Below, in pieces: positions 59,486 through 64,000 of a stretch of DNA of 64,000 bases. This stretch comes from Halomonas sp. THAF5a (GTDB lineage Bacteria > Pseudomonadota > Gammaproteobacteria > Pseudomonadales > Halomonadaceae), in assembly GCF_009363755.1 (NCBI RefSeq), contig NZ_CP045417.1, forward strand, positions 1,922,001 to 1,986,000, in the 5' to 3' direction. Under the pieces are notes generated by a model. The model saw nothing but the letters and a program-made list of their open reading frames with translations. It searched no databases and was not told the origin of the DNA. Within the stretch, counting starts at the first letter, position 1, and every line of letters begins with the position of its first letter. The position numbers and the translations under genes are program-made.

Positions 59486-60847
59486 ATGCCAGACACCATC
59501 TCCACCACCATTTCGCCGGAAGGCAGCCTCGAGATCCTCTCCCAGCAGGAGGTCGAGCGACTGCACGACACCTCCCGGAGCGGCCTGCACGACCTGCTGC
59601 GCAGCTGCGCGCTGGCGGTGCTCAACTGCGGCAACCTCACCGATGACGGCCTGGCCCTGCTCGAGACCTACCGCGACTTCGACATCGAGGTGCAGCAGCA
59701 GGATCGCGGCGTCCGGCTGAAGATCACCAACGCCCCCGCCGAGGCCTTCGTCGACGGCAAGATGATCCGCGGCATCCGCGAGCACCTCTCGGCGGTGCTG
59801 CGCGATATCGTCTACGTCTACAACGAGATCCAGACCCGCCACCGCTTCGACCTGCAGACCGCCGAGGGCACCACCAACGCGGTGTTCCACATCCTGCGCA
59901 AGGCCGGCACCCTCAAGCCGGGCCGAGACCCGAGCCTGGTGGTCTGCTGGGGCGGGCACTCGATCTCCCGCGAGGAGTACGACTACACCAAGTCGGTGGG
60001 CTACCACCTGGGGCTTCGCGAGCTGGACATCTGCACCGGCTGCGGGCCGGGCGCCATGAAGGGCCCGATGAAGGGCGCCAACGTGGCCCACGCCAAGCAG
60101 CGGCGCACCCAGGGGCGCTACCTGGGGGTCTCGGAGCCCGGGATCATCGCCGCCGAGGCGCCCAACCCCATCGTCAACGAGCTCGTCGTGATGCCCGACA
60201 TCGAGAAGCGCCTGGAGGCCTTCGTGCGGCTGGGTCACGGCATCATCGTGTTCCCCGGCGGCGTGGGCACCGCCGAGGAGATCCTCTACCTGATGGGGAT
60301 CCTGCTCCATCCGGACAACGCCGACATGGAACTGCCGGTGATCTTCACCGGCCCAGCGAGCTCGGCCGACTACTTCAAGCGCATCGACGAGTTCCTGGTC
60401 TACACCCTGGGCGAGGCGGTGCGCCGCCACTACCGCATCATCGTCGACGACTCCGTCGAGGTGGCGCGCACCATGCGCGTGAACATCGACCGGGTCGCCG
60501 AGTATCGCCGCCACCGCCAGGACGCCTTCTACTACAACTGGCGCCTGACCGTGGCACGCAACTTCCAGGAGCCCTTCGCGCCCACCCACGAGGCCATGGC
60601 GAGCCTGGCACTCCATCGGGAGCAGCCGGTGCACGAGCTCGCCGCCAACCTGCGCCGCGCCTTCTCGGGCATCGTCGCCGGCAACGTCAAGGAGCAGGGG
60701 CTGCGCGCCATCGAGGCCCATGGCCCCTTCCGGCTGCACGCCGAACCGGAGCTGATGGCGCGACTGGACGAACTGCTCTCCTCCTTCGTCGACCAGGGGC
60801 GCATGAAGCTCGCCGGCGACTACGTGCCCTGCTACACGCTGGGCTAG
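59486..60847 (+). CDS. ppnN: Pyrimidine/purine nucleotide 5'-monophosphate nucleosidase
   Basis: 453 residues, the length of E. coli PpnN/YgdH (454). Splits nucleotide monophosphates into base and ribose-5-phosphate; known to respond to (p)ppGpp in E. coli. The LOG-type active-site loop [13 protein letters not shown] is present, preceded by [16 protein letters not shown] with the conserved catalytic region. The N-terminal ~140 and C-terminal regions match PpnN rather than short LOG proteins. Confidence 0.95.
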   Translation: MPDTISTTISPEGSLEILSQQEVERLHDTSRSGLHDLLRSCALAVLNCGNLTDDGLALLETYRDFDIEVQQQDRGVRLKITNAPAEAFVDGKMIRGIREHLSAVLRDIVYVYNEIQTRHRFDLQTAEGTTNAVFHILRKAGTLKPGRDPSLVVCWGGHSISREEYDYTKSVGYHLGLRELDICTGCGPGAMKGPMKGANVAHAKQRRTQGRYLGVSEPGIIAAEAPNPIVNELVVMPDIEKRLEAFVRLGHGIIVFPGGVGTAEEILYLMGILLHPDNADMELPVIFTGPASSADYFKRIDEFLVYTLGEAVRRHYRIIVDDSVEVARTMRVNIDRVAEYRRHRQDAFYYNWRLTVARNFQEPFAPTHEAMASLALHREQPVHELAANLRRAFSGIVAGNVKEQGLRAIEAHGPFRLHAEPELMARLDELLSSFVDQGRMKLAGDYVPCYTLG

Positions 60848-60892
60848 CGCCGAGCGCCGCAGAATGGTGCCGCTTCGTGCTCTCTAACGACA

Positions 60893-60918
60893 AGAAACCC
60901 GCCTGCTGGCGGGTTTCT
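60893..60918. terminator. Terminator after ppnN (shared with the convergent gene)
   Basis: An 11-bp stem (AGAAACCCGCC at 60893-60903 with 60908-60918) and a 4-nt loop, placed between the convergent ppnN and small membrane-protein genes. The T-rich right arm on the plus strand suits ppnN. Confidence 0.75.
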
Positions 60919-60974
60919 CGTGTCTGACGCGCGGCGCGAGCCTGGTCGCCGAGGCGACCGCGTGGCCGCTGCCC

Positions 60975-61343
60975 CTAGGCACGCACGGGCCGCCACCACA
61001 GCCAGAGCGCATGCAGCAGCAGGCCCAGGGTGGCGCCGTGGGAGGCGATGAGCTCCCAACCGAAGAAGTCGCTGGTCAGAGCGTGCCAGGCGGTCATGCC
61101 GACCGCGCCCGTCCCCAGGCAGAGCCCCAGGCGACGCAGCAGCCCCGGCAGGCGCGCGCGCGCCTCGTCGTCGAGCATCCGCCACTGCACCAGGGTCGCG
61201 ATGGCGACCGCGGCGAGTGCCATCAGCATCAGCGACTGGCGCGTCTCGAGCCCTGCGGCGAGATAGCGCGGCAGGGTCGCCAGCATCAGCACGCCGAGCC
61301 CCAGCAGCAGGCTCACGCGCTCCGCGGTCGGTGCGGCCCCCAC
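60975..61343 (-). CDS. Small four-helix membrane protein, unknown
   Basis: 122 residues from GTG 61343, 1 nt after the flavodoxin stop. Four hydrophobic segments: about 10-29, 36-53, 68-88 and 95-115 (GVLMLATLPRYLA, LMLMALAAVAIATLVQW, LCLGTGAVGMTAWH, HGATLGLLLHALWLWW). No motif recognised. Probably translated together with the flavodoxin, so it may sit at the membrane with it. Confidence 0.6.
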   Translation of the reverse strand: MGAAPTAERVSLLLGLGVLMLATLPRYLAAGLETRQSLMLMALAAVAIATLVQWRMLDDEARARLPGLLRRLGLCLGTGAVGMTAWHALTSDFFGWELIASHGATLGLLLHALWLWWRPVRA

Positions 61344-61344
61344 C

Positions 61345-61809
61345 TCAGGCCACCTTCAGCTGCTGCGCGTCGATCCACTCCTCGACCCAGGGCAGCGCGG
61401 CGTCGTCGGCCATGAAGGTCTCCATGGCATCGATCTCGAGACGCTCACCGAGGCGCTGGGCGCCCTGCCCCTCGAGCAGCTCGTCGAGGTGGCGTCCCGC
61501 GCCGCAGAAGGTCTCGCCGTAGGAGCTGTCGCCCAGGGCGATCAGGCCGTAGCGCAGGCTGCCGAGGCCGGGGCTCTGCTCCTCGAGCGCCCGGGCGAAC
61601 GGCACGATGTTGCCGGGCAGGTCGCCGCTGCCGGTGGTGGAGACGCAGAACAGCGCCAGGTCGGTGGGAGAGCCGATGAGGTCATCCAGGGTCGGCTGAT
61701 CGAAGATCGCCACCTCGTAACCGGCCTCCTCGAAGAGCGGCTTGACCTGTTCGGCGACGTCCAGGGCACCGCCATACATGGTGCCTACGATGATCTTGAG
61801 CATGGGCAT
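61345..61809 (-). CDS. MioC-like flavodoxin
   Basis: 154 residues (152 from the second ATG, 61803). FMN-binding flavodoxin fold: IIVGTMYGGALDVAEQV (phosphate loop), FCVSTTGSGDLPGN, and LGDSSYGETFCGAGRHLDELL, which binds the isoalloxazine ring. Closest in pattern to MioC, which supports biotin synthase and other redox enzymes. No strong ribosome site before either ATG. Confidence 0.85.
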   Translation of the reverse strand: MPMLKIIVGTMYGGALDVAEQVKPLFEEAGYEVAIFDQPTLDDLIGSPTDLALFCVSTTGSGDLPGNIVPFARALEEQSPGLGSLRYGLIALGDSSYGETFCGAGRHLDELLEGQGAQRLGERLEIDAMETFMADDAALPWVEEWIDAQQLKVA

Positions 61810-61903
61810 GTCATGGATTTACCTGAGAATTTCACTCGGATATTAACACGTGGGTGCGGCAAGGGGCCACGTCGAGATGACTGCCCTGCCGGGGAAGACC
61901 GAG

Positions 61904-61909
61904 TATAAT
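61904..61909 (+). promoter_or_regulatory. Promoter -10 box for the DUF2788 gene
   Basis: A perfect TATAAT lies 34 nt before the DUF2788 start codon. The -35 region 17 bases upstream (CTGCCC) is a poor match. Confidence 0.5.
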
Positions 61910-61942
61910 GGTCGGGCATTCACCCTTCCTGCAGGAGACATC

Positions 61943-62152
61943 ATGCGGCACGCCTTCGAGACCTGGATCACGCCGATCATGATCGGCGGCCTGATCCTCT
62001 TCATGTGCTTCATCATCTGGGACCTGGCCAAGCAGTCCCGGGCCGGCCGCTTCGGCACCCTCATGCTGTTCGTGGTGCTGGGCGCCGGGATGCTGGGCTA
62101 CGTGCTGAAGGTGGTGATCACCTGGACGCTGGAGAGCGGCGTCGGGGTCTAG
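61943..62152 (+). CDS. DUF2788 small membrane protein
   Basis: 69 residues. Two hydrophobic helices (about 10-28 and 39-60: IMIGGLILFMCFIIW and LMLFVVLGAGMLGYVLK) flank a short basic loop (AKQSRAGRFG). Matches the DUF2788 family of gammaproteobacteria, function unknown. GGAG lies 7 nt before the ATG. Divergent from the flavodoxin. Confidence 0.8.
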   Translation: MRHAFETWITPIMIGGLILFMCFIIWDLAKQSRAGRFGTLMLFVVLGAGMLGYVLKVVITWTLESGVGV

Positions 62153-62186
62153 CCCTACCGCCTCATACCGCGGCGACGCCGACACG

Positions 62187-62214
62187 AAGACGCCACTCCG
62201 AGGAGTGGCGTCTT
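62187..62214. terminator. Stem-loop between DUF2788 and ihfA
   Basis: A 12-13-bp stem (AAGACGCCACTCC with 62202-62214) and a very short loop between convergent genes. No marked T tract; probably acts in both directions. Confidence 0.6.
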
Positions 62215-62246
62215 GCGAAGGGACGGCAATGGGGACAGGCGGCGCC

Positions 62247-62549
62247 TCAGTGCACCTCGCCCTCGTACCCCTCGACCTGGCTCTTGAGCTTCTGGCCGGG
62301 CCGGAAGGTGACCACGCGTCGGGCGGAGATGGGGATCTCCTCGCCCGTCTTCGGGTTGCGGCCGGGTCGCTCGCGCTTGTCGCGCAGGTCGAAGTTGCCG
62401 AATCCCGACAGCTTGACCTGCTCGTTCTCGCGCAGGCAGCCACGAATCTCCTCGAAGAAGGCCTCCACCATGGACTTGGCCTCGCGCTTGGACAGGCCAA
62501 GCTCGACGTGCAGATGTTCGGCCAGTTCCGCCTTGGTCAACGCACCCAT
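62247..62549 (-). CDS. ihfA: Integration host factor alpha subunit
   Basis: 100 residues from ATG 62549, with GAGGA about 9 nt upstream. DNA-bending protein, partner of IhfB. Motifs: [35 protein letters not shown] with the Pro of the DNA-intercalating arm, and [15 protein letters not shown]. Directly downstream of pheT as in related bacteria (65 nt gap); the merR-type gene and tRNA-Pro that often follow ihfA are not seen here. Confidence 0.95.
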   Translation of the reverse strand: MGALTKAELAEHLHVELGLSKREAKSMVEAFFEEIRGCLRENEQVKLSGFGNFDLRDKRERPGRNPKTGEEIPISARRVVTFRPGQKLKSQVEGYEGEVH

Positions 62550-62614
62550 GTTGTCGTCCTCGTGGCGCAGGTCCTGCCAATCGCCCGGGCGAGCCTCCCT
62601 GCCTCGCGACGCGC

Positions 62615-64000
62615 TCATGAACGCAGCTCGGCGCCCAGGTGCTGGTGCGATTCCGCGACGATGGCATCAACCAACTGATTGATTTCCTCGTCATTAAGCG
62701 TGCGCGAAGGATGCTGCCAGGTCAAGCCCAGGGCCACGCTCTTGCGCCCCTCCGGCACGCCCTTGCCCTGGTAGACATCGAACAGGTGCGAGTCCACCAG
62801 CCACTCGCCGGCCTGGCCGCGGATGGTATCGAGCAGCGACTGGACCGGCAGGTCGGCGTCGACCAGGAAGGCCAGGTCGCGGCGCACCTCGGGATGGCGA
62901 GAGAGCGGCGTGAAGGCCGGCACCCGGCCCTGGGTGAGCGCATCGAGGCGCACCTCGAAGAGCAGCGCATCGACCTTGAGGCCCAGCTTGGCGCGCACCG
63001 CCGGGTGCAGGGTGCCGATCCAGCCGGCCTCCTCGCCGCGGTGCAGGAGGCGCGCGCACTGCCCCGGGTGCAGGGCCGGGTGCTCGCCCGGCTCGAAGCG
63101 CCAGGCCTCGGGATCGCCCAGGGCCAGCAGGCTCTCGAGGTCGCCCTTGAGGTCGAAGAAGTCGACCGCGGCCTTGTCACCGGACCAGCCCTCGGGCTCG
63201 CGCGGCCCGCAGACCAGGGCGCCGAGCATCGGCACCTGGTGCAGGTGATCGAGCTCGCCGCGGAACACCAGGCCGGTCTCGAACAGGCGGACCCGGTTCT
63301 GCTGGCGATTCAGGTTGTGCGTCAGGGCACGCACCAGACCCGGGAAGAGGCTCGCGCGCATCACCGACAGGTCGCTGGAGATGGGGTTGGCGAGCGCCGG
63401 CGAGACGGCCTCGGGGTGCAGCGCCTGCTGCAGTTCCGGGGCGACGAAGCTGTAGGTCACCGCCTCCTGGTAGCCGCGGGCGACCATCTGGCGACGCAGC
63501 CGGCCCAGCGGCGTGTGGGCCTCGTCGGCCGGGCGCAGCGCCAGGCGCAGCTGGGGACGGCGCACCGGCAGCCGGTTGTAGCCGTGGATGCGCGCCACCT
63601 CCTCGATGAGGTCCTCCTCGATGGCGATGTCGAACCGCCAGCTCGGCACCTGCACCGTCCAGCCCTCGCCGTTGGCGGTGACGCCGAGCCCCAGGCGCTC
63701 GAGGATTTCGACGACCTCCTCGCCCGGCAGCGACTTGCCGAGCGCCTGCTCGAGGCGCGCCGCGCGCAGGGTCGCCTGGCGGGCGCCGGGCAGGTGCGCG
63801 TCGCTTGCCACCTCGACCAGCGGCCCCGGCTCGCCGCCGGTGATCTCGATCAGCAGCGCGGTGGCCCGCTCGGCGGCCTCGCGGGCCAGCGCAGGGTCGA
63901 CGCCGCGCTCGAAGCGGTGGGAGGCGTCGGTGTGCAGGCCGTAGCGACGGCCCTGGCCGGCCACGGCCAGCGGCGAGAAGAAGGCCGACTCGAGGAAGAT
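62615..64000 (-). CDS. pheT: Phenylalanyl-tRNA synthetase beta subunit, C-terminal part (cut by window edge)
   Basis: 461 residues of the C-terminal end; the frame continues past the right edge. [22 protein letters not shown] belongs to the PheT core in part, then a B5 domain with DNA-binding-like fold (about 62,900-63,800 region), the class II-like core (RDLAFLVD region) and, at the C-terminus, the ferredoxin-fold anticodon-binding domain ([48 protein letters not shown]). Forms the alpha2-beta2 enzyme with PheS, which should lie to the right. Confidence 0.96.
   Translation of the reverse strand: MFLESAFFSPLAVAGQGRRYGLHTDASHRFERGVDPALAREAAERATALLIEITGGEPGPLVEVASDAHLPGARQATLRAARLEQALGKSLPGEEVVEILERLGLGVTANGEGWTVQVPSWRFDIAIEEDLIEEVARIHGYNRLPVRRPQLRLALRPADEAHTPLGRLRRQMVARGYQEAVTYSFVAPELQQALHPEAVSPALANPISSDLSVMRASLFPGLVRALTHNLNRQQNRVRLFETGLVFRGELDHLHQVPMLGALVCGPREPEGWSGDKAAVDFFDLKGDLESLLALGDPEAWRFEPGEHPALHPGQCARLLHRGEEAGWIGTLHPAVRAKLGLKVDALLFEVRLDALTQGRVPAFTPLSRHPEVRRDLAFLVDADLPVQSLLDTIRGQAGEWLVDSHLFDVYQGKGVPEGRKSVALGLTWQHPSRTLNDEEINQLVDAIVAESHQHLGAELRS

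Noticed and set aside
60848..64000. tRNA-Pro or merR gene expected near ihfA
   Set aside because: No cloverleaf sequence or MerR helix-turn-helix was recognisable next to ihfA; DUF2788 and the flavodoxin occupy the space.

Overview
The window looks like a chromosomal segment of a moderately halophilic gammaproteobacterium, most likely Halomonadaceae. This is inferred from high G+C in most genes, gammaproteobacterial housekeeping genes (pheT-ihfA, split gcvT / gcvH-gcvP, ppnN, grxA), an NhaD-type Na+/H+ antiporter and a capsule locus with an enterobacterial-style JUMPstart/ops leader. No rRNA, tRNA, CRISPR array, insertion sequence or prophage gene was seen.

Region 1 (1 to about 26,800, minus strand) is a capsule or exopolysaccharide locus of the ABC-transporter type, and it continues past the left edge. 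Reading in the direction of transcription there is a promoter (26,806-26,778), a leader of about 320 nt with a perfect 12-nt ops element (26,677-26,666), an outer-membrane lipoprotein, and export genes (KpsD-like, KpsM, KpsT, KpsE-like). Next come dTDP-L-rhamnose synthesis (rfbB, rfbD, rfbA, rfbC), a degenerate methyltransferase fused to a long coiled coil, a small repeat protein, wecB, an intrinsic terminator and wecC. The locus then has a 1,547-residue multi-domain glycosyltransferase, a two-domain glycosyltransferase, a heparinase II/III-like protein, glmS, glmM and a glycosyltransferase cut by the window edge. GlmS and GlmM feed UDP-GlcNAc, WecB and WecC turn it into UDP-ManNAcA, and RfbBDAC make dTDP-rhamnose, so the polymer probably contains rhamnose and ManNAcA. 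From about 4,170 to 11,870 the DNA is much more AT-rich than its surroundings, and the right boundary falls inside the giant glycosyltransferase gene. That gene therefore looks like a recombination mosaic.

Region 2 (26,800-40,900) holds a hipA-hipB type pair with two matching candidate operators, a DUF393 thioredoxin-like protein, a short-chain dehydrogenase, an FtsH paralog, nhaD, an RND efflux pump with its membrane-fusion protein, and a RegB/RegA (PrrBA) redox two-component system.

Region 3 (40,900-51,700) holds 3-hydroxybutyrate dehydrogenase, a HybE-like protein, an inositol-monophosphatase-like enzyme, glutaredoxin 1, a DUF1338 protein, acetoacetate CoA-transferase (scoAB) with a divergent LysR regulator, a YihG-like acyltransferase overlapping an NlpD-like lipoprotein, a GT4 glycosyltransferase overlapping a PAP2 phosphatase, and AlkB. 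The dehydrogenase and CoA-transferase together would turn 3-hydroxybutyrate into acetoacetyl-CoA, as in polyhydroxybutyrate turnover.

Region 4 (51,700-64,000) is mostly housekeeping: gcvT and an alanine/glycine:cation symporter diverge from gcvH-gcvP, followed by a LysR regulator, ppnN, a small membrane protein, a MioC-like flavodoxin, a DUF2788 membrane protein, ihfA and the C-terminal part of pheT. Many convergent gene ends carry clear stem-loop terminators.
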